DNA of 64,000 bases from Phycisphaerae bacterium (GTDB taxonomy: Bacteria > Planctomycetota > Phycisphaerae > SM23-33), in assembly GCA_016782885.1 (NCBI GenBank), contig JADHXQ010000008.1, positions 1 to 64,000 of the forward strand, given 5' to 3'. The notes beneath the pieces are model-generated. The model saw only the letters and a list, made by a program, of their open reading frames with translations, ran no database searches and was not told the DNA's origin. Positions 19,801-28,577 of this stretch are shown piece after piece; position 1 is the stretch's first letter, and the number at the start of each line of letters is the position of its first letter. A program made the position numbers and the translations under genes.

Positions 19801-20206
19801 CTACGCCACGGACATCCAGCCGATCCTGGACAAGAAATGCGTCGCCTGCCACAGCGGTCCGAAACCCAAAGGCCGTCTCGACCTTGGCGGGCAGTTGACC
19901 AGACGATTCAACCGCTCCTACGAGAATATCATCGGCAAGGGCCTGGTCAATTACCGCGACGGTCGCTACGGACAGGCCGGTTTCCTGTCCGTACCGCCGC
20001 TTACGCACGGTTCGCACCGCAGCAGCCTCGTCGGGCAAATTCACAAGGACCCATGCAAAGCCAAACTCACCCGCGCCGAGTTCATTAGAATTGTCACATG
20101 GATTGACTCCAACGTGCCGTACTACGGCACCCACAATGGCTACACGGACCCCAAGGACAAAGACCACCCGAACTTCCGGATGGCGCCGCTGGCCAGGAGT
20201 CAGTGA
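16826..20206 (+). CDS. HzsA-related/PD40 beta-propeller with two c-type heme motifs and two tandem N-terminal CBM-like modules
   Basis: Duplicated module GSLTI...EYDVDIPVDGQYTLHILYAS / GSLTI...EYDINVPLSGEYTLHVKYSA; PD40-like repeats; CIGCHELRRKAPS and CVACHSGPKPKGRLDLGG. Confidence 0.8.
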   Translation: MQIKLHLPLRFYRLAMIVLAVWSVAFSASQAQAGSLTIPAWSYARGNVQINTDPSELADAGPIVVGGAKKPWGWTVEYDVDIPVDGQYTLHILYASTEARPLEVFFDARNETKSCLGVTFGPASSDRAGKLSAASSAARWEKVSRKSGPVILKTTKGVKTIKLTRRGPLPNLVALRLDTNEAFPDTWSPPKYKVRDIDNIPAKFHKAFAAPKNIDVAAMRAPVELPPRRKPVPAGSLTINACTFDRGNALIYASPDEYADYGPLAGGGSTGADKVFIEYDINVPLSGEYTLHVKYSAAAARPMDVFLDNKNLGKCCMGITFGSAPFENPILTTWSSRYSRWASPLKMSIAKGKHTLRFARSGPLPNLAELRLDTSVKFPDQWNPPLRRVDLSRVPPRFRNVFLPPGAVNTATLRTAIADTTQTFGSRYPDGGQYLKQLAELERKQKKIDAEGGPEELQEMHDALTGLRREAMLSHPALKFDKLLFLKRPDTNHYGHTYNDQSAKEMGGAICVLSPVSTGGTVTSLVPELEGGLFDRFDLSFDARKLIFAYRKDSADAFRLYEIKLDPVAGKMVPGSLRQLTFASAAEAEGMRCDVIRRGNRFFDDMDPCYMPNSKIMFTSTRAMQNVFCAAGSGVSNLYVMDADGKNVRRLSKSPVNETSPSILSDGRVLYTRWEYVDKGLGNGAGLWAIHPDGVGTEHIYKNNTVWPAGMSGAREIPGTRRIVTIGGGHHYNAVGSVVLVDARRNRRTTEAMNCITPAVGYPHSMGYPNSRHGVFMDPFPFSEKFFLVSHMLGRRTGRYGLYVLDSWGNRALLYCDPEFHCFQPTPLRPRIKPGQIATVETNDKTPRDTGTIFIQDIYEGLTGIERGRVKYVRVMGALAWPWTGRNSVKGMNVDVHRKRVYGVAKIDQDGSAYFTAPAKKNIFFQALDENFMALQHMPTFINIMPGEHRSCIGCHELRRKAPSIRTRPTAITHKPQPLAPQPGDKGVRMVHYATDIQPILDKKCVACHSGPKPKGRLDLGGQLTRRFNRSYENIIGKGLVNYRDGRYGQAGFLSVPPLTHGSHRSSLVGQIHKDPCKAKLTRAEFIRIVTWIDSNVPYYGTHNGYTDPKDKDHPNFRMAPLARSQ

Positions 20207-20228
20207 CCAGTGATCACCGGTCACTGAC
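20199..20228. terminator. Symmetric hairpin between convergent genes overlapping both stop codons
   Basis: GTCAGTGACC-AGTGATCACC-GGTCACTGAC, perfect 10-bp inverted repeat. Confidence 0.5.
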
Positions 20229-21549
20229 GACTCTTCACGTCGAAGCAGTAGAGGTTGTCGTCGTAACGCAGGTAAAGCCTTCCGCCGAAGACCACGGGGT
20301 GCGCCCAGCTCTGATTGGTTCCGGCTACGCTTACGCTTCCCTTTATCTCGAGCCCCTTGGGCGAGCAGGTCGCCAGGGCGGTCTGACCGTCCTTTTCAGC
20401 GTACAGGTACAGCATACCGTCGGCCCAGCAGATCGACCCCTTGCCGCCCACGCCTTCGCTTTCGGTTTTCCACATCGTCTTTCCGGTCTTCAACTCCAGG
20501 CACGAATACCCTTTCTTGTGATTACCGTAAATGTAACCGTCATGGATTATGTGTCCGCCGACGATGCAGTCCATGTCGTCGGACCGCCAGGCCTCTTTGG
20601 CTTTGACTTTCTGACCGGAGGCCGACATCTTCATGCAAATCCCGCCCTTACCGTAACCGACCGCCCAGTAGACGTATCCGCCGACGAAGCAGGGAGTCGA
20701 CACGCGGCCCCGGGCGCCCTCGGCGAACTTCCGGACCCACTGGATTTTCCCGGTCTTTGCGTGGATGCAGACCAGACCCATGTGGGCTCCGTTGATGATA
20801 ATCGGAACGCCTTTGTACACGACGTAAATCGGCGAGGAGTGTGCGGCTGCGGATATCCTGGGCGACTTCCAGACCGTCTTTCCGGTCTTCTTGTCCAGCG
20901 CGACCATGAAGGCGTCTTCGCCTCCGGGGGTTGCTATTAACATCTCGCCGATGATCAGCACCGACTCGCTGCGCCCGAACGTGTGTCCTTCGGGAGTGAT
21001 TCCCTTGAAATCCTTGTGTATGTCCCGCGTCCATTTCGTTTTTCCGCTCTGCGCGTCGCAGCACAAGATTTCGCCCACGCCGGTCTCAACGTAAATGTTC
21101 CCGTTGTCGTAAGTGACGGTTCCGCGCGTGCCCTTGTAAAAGCCCAGATAGGCCCTGGTCAGGTCGCGGGCCCACTTGAACTTGCCCTGCATGTCGATGG
21201 CGAATACGTAAAAACGCTCGCCCGGGCGCTTGTATACGTGAGGAGCTTCGGGCAGCCTGGCGGGGTTGCCTTTCTCCTTTCGCCCGGTGACGTAGATCAG
21301 CCCGCCGCCGAACGACACGCTGGAGAACCCCTGTCCGATTCCCGACAGCTTCCACAACTGCTTCGGTCCGCCTTCGGGCCAACTCTTCAGCAGACCCGTG
21401 TCGGGCGACTTTCCGTCGCGATTGGGCCCGCGCCATTGGAACCATTGATCGGATGTCTTGTCCGCCGGCTTGTCGGCAGCCGGGCATGCCATAAAGGAAA
21501 CAAGCGTGATACCGATGCACGCTGCAATAGGCGTTAGTTTCAAATCCAT
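20221..21549 (-). CDS. PQQ-binding-like beta-propeller protein
   Basis: Signal peptide; FQWRGPNRDGKSPDTGLLKSWPEGGPKQLWK; repeated KTGK..W blades. Confidence 0.85.
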   Translation of the reverse strand: MDLKLTPIAACIGITLVSFMACPAADKPADKTSDQWFQWRGPNRDGKSPDTGLLKSWPEGGPKQLWKLSGIGQGFSSVSFGGGLIYVTGRKEKGNPARLPEAPHVYKRPGERFYVFAIDMQGKFKWARDLTRAYLGFYKGTRGTVTYDNGNIYVETGVGEILCCDAQSGKTKWTRDIHKDFKGITPEGHTFGRSESVLIIGEMLIATPGGEDAFMVALDKKTGKTVWKSPRISAAAHSSPIYVVYKGVPIIINGAHMGLVCIHAKTGKIQWVRKFAEGARGRVSTPCFVGGYVYWAVGYGKGGICMKMSASGQKVKAKEAWRSDDMDCIVGGHIIHDGYIYGNHKKGYSCLELKTGKTMWKTESEGVGGKGSICWADGMLYLYAEKDGQTALATCSPKGLEIKGSVSVAGTNQSWAHPVVFGGRLYLRYDDNLYCFDVKSRQ

Positions 21550-21680
21550 GCCGATTCTCCTCTTACGATTAACGGCAAATACGGTGTTTATTGCCGGCTT
21601 GCTGGAATAGGACCATCCGACACGCGTTAAACGAAGGAGTTGTCAATTCGCGTTCTACAGAGAACGGGTACAGGAATATT

Positions 21681-24600
21681 ATGAAAACCAAACTGATTTC
21701 GGCGATAGGGTTTGTGGGGCTGATTTGTGCGACTGCGGCGGCGGCGGATTACGATTTCTACGCCGCGACACAGTATCCGGGCGCAAAACTGCGCGATGGT
21801 GTGGACATCTACAAGGTCCGCCAGGCGGACAAAGGCGAGGCGAAAGCCTGCGAGCGGCGCGATGTGAACTGGTGGCCCCGCAAGGGCGTGGACGTTATCG
21901 ACGTTCGGCCCGGAATGATTCTGCGCACATGGACGCCGAAGCGCCCGCACGTTTCGGTCGGCGACAAACCGTTCAAGGCGCACCTGATCGCCTTCCGCGG
22001 TATGGGCAATACGATGAGCAGCAAGTTCAACGGAGATGGCGGTCCGTGGGAACCGGGCGCCGTGCTGCGCCTGCCCGACGGAAGGAAGCGATGCTTCGTG
22101 CGAGGAAGCTTCGGCGGCGAAGACAAAAAGTTCATCATGGACCTGTACGTAAAGGAAATGGCCCGCGTCGCCGCGGGGCTCGACAAAACCGTATACGTCA
22201 AGTCGCCGGGCCTGGACACAAGCTACCCCAACAACGCCAAGCCGGGCAAACCGGGCACCATGCAAATCGAGTCCGAACATTTCATCTGGGTCTCCGGAAG
22301 CCAGGCCGGAAGCGAGGGCGACCCGTGGGTCAACGCCAAGGCGCCCGACAAGGCCCAGTGGTACCGCGACGGTTCGATCAAGTGCGCCGAGTACTGGTGG
22401 GACCTGAACGAATACGCCGGCAACCTTATGGAGTATTGGGACAGGAAAACCAAATTCAAGCATGCCATCACCGTCGCAGGCACGAAGCGCGACGGGCATC
22501 AGTTCATCGGCGGTTACGCCGGCGGCGGATACGGCGCGTGCATTCTAAAGGGCGCCGGCGGCGGACCGTGGGCGCCGGGCCTGTGGCACGAATGGGGACA
22601 CGGAACCCTGCCCAACGGCGTGCCGTTCGGCGGTGGAGAGGCCCAGGCCGACATGCACCAGTGCATGGCCGACCCGAGCATGCTCAAGATCAACCGTCAC
22701 CTAAGCACGCCCTGGCGGAATATTTTCAACGGCGAGGCCGGCTACGGGTACACGATGTTCTACAACATCACCGGCGACGATCCGAACTGGGGATACGCCT
22801 GGTTCACGTGCTTGCCCCACGGCATCGATGAGTTCAGCATGTTGCATACAGTCGCACGGGTCGGTGAGCAGCGCGGGCTGTTCAAAAACGCCATTCGCGG
22901 GCTTGGCGATATGGTCGGCGAATACGGCGCCCGCCTGGCGACGTTCGATTGCGAGCTTGAGAATCTCTTTCGCGACCACTACAAGGCCCCGCCCCAAAAC
23001 CAGCTCGAAACCGTCGATCGGAAAGCAGGCGTTTATCGCATTCCGATGGAAGAGGCGCCCGAACCGTTCGGCGTGAATATCGTACGGCTGGTTGTCGAGA
23101 AAGGCGCCGGGGAATTCACCGTCGATTTCAAGGGAGTGCACGATCCGGATTTCTACAGCGATTGGCGTGCGGTCATAGTGGCCGTCGGAGCCGATGGCGT
23201 GCGACGTTATTCGCCGATGTGGAACAAGGGCCCGATGACGATGAGGTCTCGAGCGGACGATAAGTCGCATTGGCTTACGGTTACCGCCACGCCGACGGCG
23301 TTGTTTACCGACCGGCAACTGGCGCGGAATCATTACAGCGGGCGCCATGCCCCGCGTTATCCCTGGTCGGTCAAGCTGACCGGCGCAAGTCCCGGTGCGC
23401 TGCGGCCGCGCAACGCTAAAGGCGGCGGGCTCCCCAAGCGCCTGGGCGAAGAGACGCTGCACAAGTTCGGGCTCTGGGCGAACTACGCTATGGACCGCCG
23501 CGAAAACACGCTGCTGGAGGATTGGTACAGGTTCCCCAGCGGCGCCGACAGGCGATACGGAAAGCGCATGGGCGTGAACCTTGACGGATACCTGCAGGCT
23601 CGACCCCAGTTCGTTGTCGACGGCGAGCATATGGGCTTCCGCTTCGACGGGGCAACGCAGTACGGCGAACTGTGTCCGCGAGCGGCGGACCTGGGTGCGA
23701 TTACCGTGGACCTCGCGGTAAAACCGGAAGGGGCGCCCTCGCAGACGATCTTCGATTTCGGGAGCGATGCGGACAACTGTTTCGTGCTGAAAACCGCACA
23801 AAACGGAACGCCTGAATTTCTCGCCAAGGTTGGCGGTAAGACAGTTGTTTCGCTGGCGGGCGCCAAACCGCTGGCGAAAGACAAGTGGGCGACTCTGCGT
23901 GTCGAAATCGACGGAGCCAACGCCGCTCTCTGGCGAGATGGGAAAAAAGTCGCCGAAAAGGCCTCGACCTTCCGCCCGCGCGACGCATTCGGCGACGGGA
24001 AGAACAATCGAAACTTCGTGGCGACCTCGCGCGACGCATCGGGGCGGTTCAAGGGCGTTATCGATCGCGTGGTTATCTACCACACGGTGCATGAAGATTT
24101 CAGCAAGCTGCCCGCCCCCACGCGAGATGCGCCCAGGCGCCCGACGGCGGAAGTAGTCAAGAGACTCGCCGCGGCCCGCGGGAACGTTGACGAGCTTAAC
24201 CGAAAAGTCTCCGAGATGAGCCGTAAACTGTCCGAACCTTATAGTAAATTCAAGACAGAGCAGGACGCGCGGGCAAAAGAGCTGGAGAAACGATCGCCCC
24301 TCCTGGCCGCGGCGAGGGCAAAACTCAAGGCCGTCGAAGACGCGATGTCCAAAAGCAAAAGCGATCTGGGCGATCGGTTCGACAAGCGCGGCGAATCGGT
24401 CAAGACAAAGACCGAAATCGACGCGCTGCGCAAGCAGTCGTCCGAGATTCAGACGCAGTTGCGAAAGCTGCTCAGCGAGCGGATCAAAACCGACAAGGAA
24501 TTGGCGGGAATTAACGCGGAGCGGAAAACCACCGAGGAAAAACTCCGGGCGCTGGACAAGAAACTTCGCGACCAATTCGAGAAGCGCCCCGACGTGATCG

Positions 24601-25301
24601 CCGAGCGAAAGGCAATCTCCGCTCAGAGAAAGCTCAAGGATAAGGATGCCCGCAAGAAGGCTTCCGATCTCGACCGGGCGCTGAATAAGCGATGGTCGGA
24701 TTATCGCAACGGTAACGCCGAGTATGCCGCGATTAACCGGCTTCCGCGGGAACTTCAGGACAAATATCGCAAACGCGAGAGGTACCTGTCGGATGAACTG
24801 AGCAAGGCCAATCCCAAGCTTGTCGACAAGCAGCGCAAACTCAGCAAGCTCGCCGGCGAAAAGGATCGTGAGATGCGAGATAAGCGCGGCGCGTACGTTT
24901 TGAAGGGGACCGCCGAGATGGTCCTCAAGGTCGCAGCCGCAAAAACCGCATTGTCAAAAGCGCACGGCAAGGCGATGGCGCCGTATACGCCCGAGAAGCT
25001 CTGGATGGACAGCTTCAACTACCAGGTCTATCGAGGCTACTACAACACGAATTACAGCAGATACATCAGCCAGCACGTCAAGGCCCAACTCGGCGGCGCG
25101 ACGCAGCGGGAAGATATCGCCCTGGCCGAGCGTTTGCACAAGTGCGAGGCCTCCGGCGGCGGATGGTCCACCAGCATCGACTGGGACTGGCGGATGAGGC
25201 AGGAGGTAAGCGGCGAAATCAAGGACCTGCCGCTCATGCAGAAGTGGATCAAACGTGCCCGCGGTCCGGTGGTTACGAAGAAACCGTCTTCGGTCAAATG
25301 A
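21681..25301 (+). CDS. Giant secreted protein: HExxH (HEWGHG) + LamG-like + long coiled coil
   Basis: Start at MKTKLISAIGF; WWPRKGVDVIDVRPGMI shared with the 7465 gene, LWHEWGHGTLPNGV, matching LamG-like segment, C-terminal coiled coil and WIKRARG end. Confidence 0.85.
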   Translation: MKTKLISAIGFVGLICATAAAADYDFYAATQYPGAKLRDGVDIYKVRQADKGEAKACERRDVNWWPRKGVDVIDVRPGMILRTWTPKRPHVSVGDKPFKAHLIAFRGMGNTMSSKFNGDGGPWEPGAVLRLPDGRKRCFVRGSFGGEDKKFIMDLYVKEMARVAAGLDKTVYVKSPGLDTSYPNNAKPGKPGTMQIESEHFIWVSGSQAGSEGDPWVNAKAPDKAQWYRDGSIKCAEYWWDLNEYAGNLMEYWDRKTKFKHAITVAGTKRDGHQFIGGYAGGGYGACILKGAGGGPWAPGLWHEWGHGTLPNGVPFGGGEAQADMHQCMADPSMLKINRHLSTPWRNIFNGEAGYGYTMFYNITGDDPNWGYAWFTCLPHGIDEFSMLHTVARVGEQRGLFKNAIRGLGDMVGEYGARLATFDCELENLFRDHYKAPPQNQLETVDRKAGVYRIPMEEAPEPFGVNIVRLVVEKGAGEFTVDFKGVHDPDFYSDWRAVIVAVGADGVRRYSPMWNKGPMTMRSRADDKSHWLTVTATPTALFTDRQLARNHYSGRHAPRYPWSVKLTGASPGALRPRNAKGGGLPKRLGEETLHKFGLWANYAMDRRENTLLEDWYRFPSGADRRYGKRMGVNLDGYLQARPQFVVDGEHMGFRFDGATQYGELCPRAADLGAITVDLAVKPEGAPSQTIFDFGSDADNCFVLKTAQNGTPEFLAKVGGKTVVSLAGAKPLAKDKWATLRVEIDGANAALWRDGKKVAEKASTFRPRDAFGDGKNNRNFVATSRDASGRFKGVIDRVVIYHTVHEDFSKLPAPTRDAPRRPTAEVVKRLAAARGNVDELNRKVSEMSRKLSEPYSKFKTEQDARAKELEKRSPLLAAARAKLKAVEDAMSKSKSDLGDRFDKRGESVKTKTEIDALRKQSSEIQTQLRKLLSERIKTDKELAGINAERKTTEEKLRALDKKLRDQFEKRPDVIAERKAISAQRKLKDKDARKKASDLDRALNKRWSDYRNGNAEYAAINRLPRELQDKYRKRERYLSDELSKANPKLVDKQRKLSKLAGEKDREMRDKRGAYVLKGTAEMVLKVAAAKTALSKAHGKAMAPYTPEKLWMDSFNYQVYRGYYNTNYSRYISQHVKAQLGGATQREDIALAERLHKCEASGGGWSTSIDWDWRMRQEVSGEIKDLPLMQKWIKRARGPVVTKKPSSVK

Positions 25302-25331
25302 CCGGCGATGAGAGCAGATAAAGGGAAACCC

Positions 25332-26321
25332 ATGAAGATAAAGATGATCAATATCGTGCTGGTTGCGGGATTGTGCGGGATTAGCGCCGCCCGGGACACC
25401 GCTTCGGTCAAGATGCTCCAGGACAAGGACTATACCGTTGCGGGCATCGAGATGAAGATGAAACTCATCCCGGCCGGTTCGTTCACTATGGGAAGTGCGA
25501 GCAACGAAGCTTGTCGGCGCGCCGATGAGGTCCCCCACAAGGTCACGATCTCCAAACCGTTTTACATGGGCGTATACGAAGTAACGCAGCGCGAGTTCTA
25601 CAAGCTGATGATGCCGCCGGACTACAACTACGAGGCCTGGCGGTTCAAGCGCGGACCGATCCACGACGGGGCGGCGTTCTGCTGGCGCTACCCCACGGGC
25701 GGCGGGCTTATCAACGGGGCGGGCGCCGTCGGCGGCGAGAGGACGGACCTGAACCCGATGGAGTGCGTAACCTGGGCCCGCGCCCGCGAGTTCTGCAAGA
25801 AGCTTACGGAGATCGAACGCAAGGCCGGGCGCCTGCCGAAGGGTTACGTCTACCGCCTGCCAACCGAAGCCGAGTGGGAATACGCATGCCGCGCCGGGAC
25901 AACAACGCCCTACAACGTCGAGTGCGATCCCGGCGATCTGAACTCGATCAGGAAATTCGCTCACGTCGCCTCGTTCAGCAATACCTCGTTCGGAACCCGC
26001 AAGGTCGGACAGCGCAAACCCAACGCCTGGGGACTCTACGACATGCACGGTAACGTCTACGAATGGTGCCTGGACTGGTACGGACCGTACGACAAGTCCG
26101 TGGCGAAAGATCCGACCGGTCCGGCGAAGGGAACCGAAAAAGTCGTACGCGGGGGCTGCTTCTCCGGCGTTCACAAGGGCGACAAGAAGCGACACGACCA
26201 GAAAGACCTCGACGAGCAGGTGCATCCGTTCCTGCGTTCCGCGGCGCGCTACAGCGTCCCGCCCGAGATTTCCTCCTACGCCATCCTGGGCTTTCGAGTA
26301 GTGCTTGGGGCGGAGAGATGA
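25332..26321 (+). CDS. SUMF1-fold protein
   Basis: MKLIPAGSFTMGSASNEACRRADE, YRLPTEAEWEYACRAGTTTPYN, NAWGLYDMHGNVYEWCLDWYGPY. Confidence 0.88.
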   Translation: MKIKMINIVLVAGLCGISAARDTASVKMLQDKDYTVAGIEMKMKLIPAGSFTMGSASNEACRRADEVPHKVTISKPFYMGVYEVTQREFYKLMMPPDYNYEAWRFKRGPIHDGAAFCWRYPTGGGLINGAGAVGGERTDLNPMECVTWARAREFCKKLTEIERKAGRLPKGYVYRLPTEAEWEYACRAGTTTPYNVECDPGDLNSIRKFAHVASFSNTSFGTRKVGQRKPNAWGLYDMHGNVYEWCLDWYGPYDKSVAKDPTGPAKGTEKVVRGGCFSGVHKGDKKRHDQKDLDEQVHPFLRSAARYSVPPEISSYAILGFRVVLGAER

Positions 26322-26448
26322 AAGCGAAGCGATAGAAGCAAGCCCAAGGCGCCAAGCCTTAATATTGCCCGACAAACAGGGTGACGTTACCATGTGAGCA
26401 AGAGATATATCGAATCTCTAACCGTTAATGCAAATGACAGGAGACACC

Positions 26449-28563
26449 ATGAAGGATATGTGCATGAAGTTTCAGACAATGGCGGCGGCGACCCTTGTAG
26501 CGACAATGGTCTTTGTAATGTGCGGTGCGGCGCAAGCGGCGAGTACGGATAAGACTCTGGTATCCTGGGTGACGCTGACGGACAAGAACGTCCGGGCCGG
26601 GTCGGTGCTCACCGTTCAAGTGGGAGTTGAATTCGACGGCATCGTATTCGCCGAGCGGGCCGCAGGCAAATGGATGGCCGGCAGCCACGCCTTTCAACGC
26701 ACGGGGACAAACCCGAATGCGTATGCGGCTGAAACCGCCGATAAAAAAACGCTGATCCAGATGGCGATCGTCTACAAGGGCGACCGGATCTCGATCTACC
26801 GCGACGGCAAGGAATATGCATCGTACAAGACGCGAAACATCGATCTGCTGAGCAACAAGAACAACATCGCCGTATTCGGTTTGCGGCATATTGGCGGCAG
26901 CGGAAGCATTGGCGGGTCGATTGAAGACGCCCGCATTTACAGCAGGGCGCTAACCGCCGACGAACTGAAATCTCTGGCCCCGAACAAAGAATCATCGATC
27001 AAACCATACGCATGGTGGGATTTCCAGGGCGATAAAGTTGTCGATCGCGCCAAGCGATATCCTCACCACAAACTGGCGGGCGGAGCAAAGCTTTCCGGCG
27101 GCAAGCTGGTGCTCGGTAACGGTTCGGTGCTCGTGTGCGCAGCGACCAAAGCCGCCACCAGCATCTCTCGCCGCGGCGGGCCCGTGTTCACCGGTCCGTA
27201 CGTGCCGGAGACCCCGGCCTTCCCGAAAGACCCGCCGAAGAACTGGCTGACGTTCCACCTGGTGCATCCGGGTCCCGGCAGGGCTATGCCCGGCGATCCT
27301 AATCCGGCGTTCTACTACAAGGGGCGATATCACATGCACTACATCTACCGGAATCGCACCGGCTTTGTTTTCGCACACGTATCCAGCACGGACATGGTGC
27401 ACTGGCAATGGCATCCGACGGTGCTTGCCCCGCCGACAACCGGCCACGGTATGTTCAGCGGTACGGGCTTCTTCACGAAAGAAGGCAAGGCGGTGATGAT
27501 CTATCACGGTCAGGGTTCGGGCAGGAACTGGCTGGCGTATGCGCAAGATGACAACATGGATAAATGGTCCACGCCCGAATCGCTGGAACCGCAGACGGCG
27601 GACGGTAAGGCTCCCAGGATCCGCCACTGGGACCCTGACTGCTGGTTAAACGGGAAAACTTATTACGCGCTTTCGGGCGGCGGCGATCCGGAGTTTATGA
27701 AGTCCGACGACCTGAAGAACTGGACATACCTGGGAAAGCTTCTGCACAAGGACTATCCGGCGAAGTTCCCGATCACTCGCAAAGAAGACATCTCCTGCGC
27801 CAATATGTTCAAGATCGGCAACAAGTGGATGCTGCTGTGCATAAGTCACCGTCTGGGCTGCCGTTACTATCTCGGCGACTTCAAGGATGAGAAGTATCTG
27901 CCCGAATTTCACTCGATGATGAGCTGGAATGGCAACCAGTTCTTCGCGCCCGAATCGATGCTGACCAAGGACGGGCGGCGCGTCATGTGGGCGTGGCTGC
28001 TCAGGGTGCCTGTCGCTCCGGACGGGATCCAGTCGCTCCCGCGCGAACTGGAACTCCCCAAAGACGGCGTGTTGCGAATCAGACCGCTGCGCGAACTGGA
28101 GAAGCTCCGCTACGAAGAAAAGAGCGAAAAGGACATCACCGTCGCCGCCGGCGCATCACGCAAGCTCAAGAACGTCGCCGGCGACGCGATTGAAATGAAG
28201 CTGGAGTTCAAGGCTCCGAAAGCCAAACAGTTCGGCTTGGACGTGCTGTGCGACAAGGACGGCAAGAGCGGTTTGAGGATAGTCGTGAACCCCGAAGCCA
28301 AGACGCTGAAGGTCGGCCCGGTAACGGCTCCGTTTATACTGGCCGACGGCGAGAACCTGACCCTGCGGGTGTTCATCGACAAGAACCTGGTCGAAGTCTT
28401 CGCCAACGATCGCCAGGCCGTAATGAATGCGCCCAGGCTGATTTCTCTGGATAACACGGGCGCCAGGCTCTTCAGCGAAGGCGGCGAAGTGAAGGTCGAG
28501 ACCGCCACCTCGTGGAAGATGAAGTCGGTCTATGAAGGCTCGCTGGTTTTCAAAAAGGAATAA
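26449..28563 (+). CDS. GH32-like glycoside hydrolase with N-terminal LamG-like domain
   Basis: LamG-like N-terminus; GDPNPAFYYKGRYHMHYIYRN, SSTDMVHWQWHPTVL, GMFSGTGF, RHWDPDCW; AGGAGA RBS. Confidence 0.8.
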   Translation: MKDMCMKFQTMAAATLVATMVFVMCGAAQAASTDKTLVSWVTLTDKNVRAGSVLTVQVGVEFDGIVFAERAAGKWMAGSHAFQRTGTNPNAYAAETADKKTLIQMAIVYKGDRISIYRDGKEYASYKTRNIDLLSNKNNIAVFGLRHIGGSGSIGGSIEDARIYSRALTADELKSLAPNKESSIKPYAWWDFQGDKVVDRAKRYPHHKLAGGAKLSGGKLVLGNGSVLVCAATKAATSISRRGGPVFTGPYVPETPAFPKDPPKNWLTFHLVHPGPGRAMPGDPNPAFYYKGRYHMHYIYRNRTGFVFAHVSSTDMVHWQWHPTVLAPPTTGHGMFSGTGFFTKEGKAVMIYHGQGSGRNWLAYAQDDNMDKWSTPESLEPQTADGKAPRIRHWDPDCWLNGKTYYALSGGGDPEFMKSDDLKNWTYLGKLLHKDYPAKFPITRKEDISCANMFKIGNKWMLLCISHRLGCRYYLGDFKDEKYLPEFHSMMSWNGNQFFAPESMLTKDGRRVMWAWLLRVPVAPDGIQSLPRELELPKDGVLRIRPLRELEKLRYEEKSEKDITVAAGASRKLKNVAGDAIEMKLEFKAPKAKQFGLDVLCDKDGKSGLRIVVNPEAKTLKVGPVTAPFILADGENLTLRVFIDKNLVEVFANDRQAVMNAPRLISLDNTGARLFSEGGEVKVETATSWKMKSVYEGSLVFKKE

Positions 28564-28577
28564 CCTGGAGAATCGTA

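Noticed and set aside
18365-20224. 619-aa minus-strand ORF
   Set aside because: Antisense shadow of the HzsA-like gene, whose CxxCH motifs and propeller support the plus strand
22701-24575. 624-aa minus-strand ORF
   Set aside because: Antisense shadow of the 21681 gene
24954-26393. 479-aa minus-strand ORF
   Set aside because: Antisense to the coiled-coil end and the SUMF1 gene; low-complexity composition
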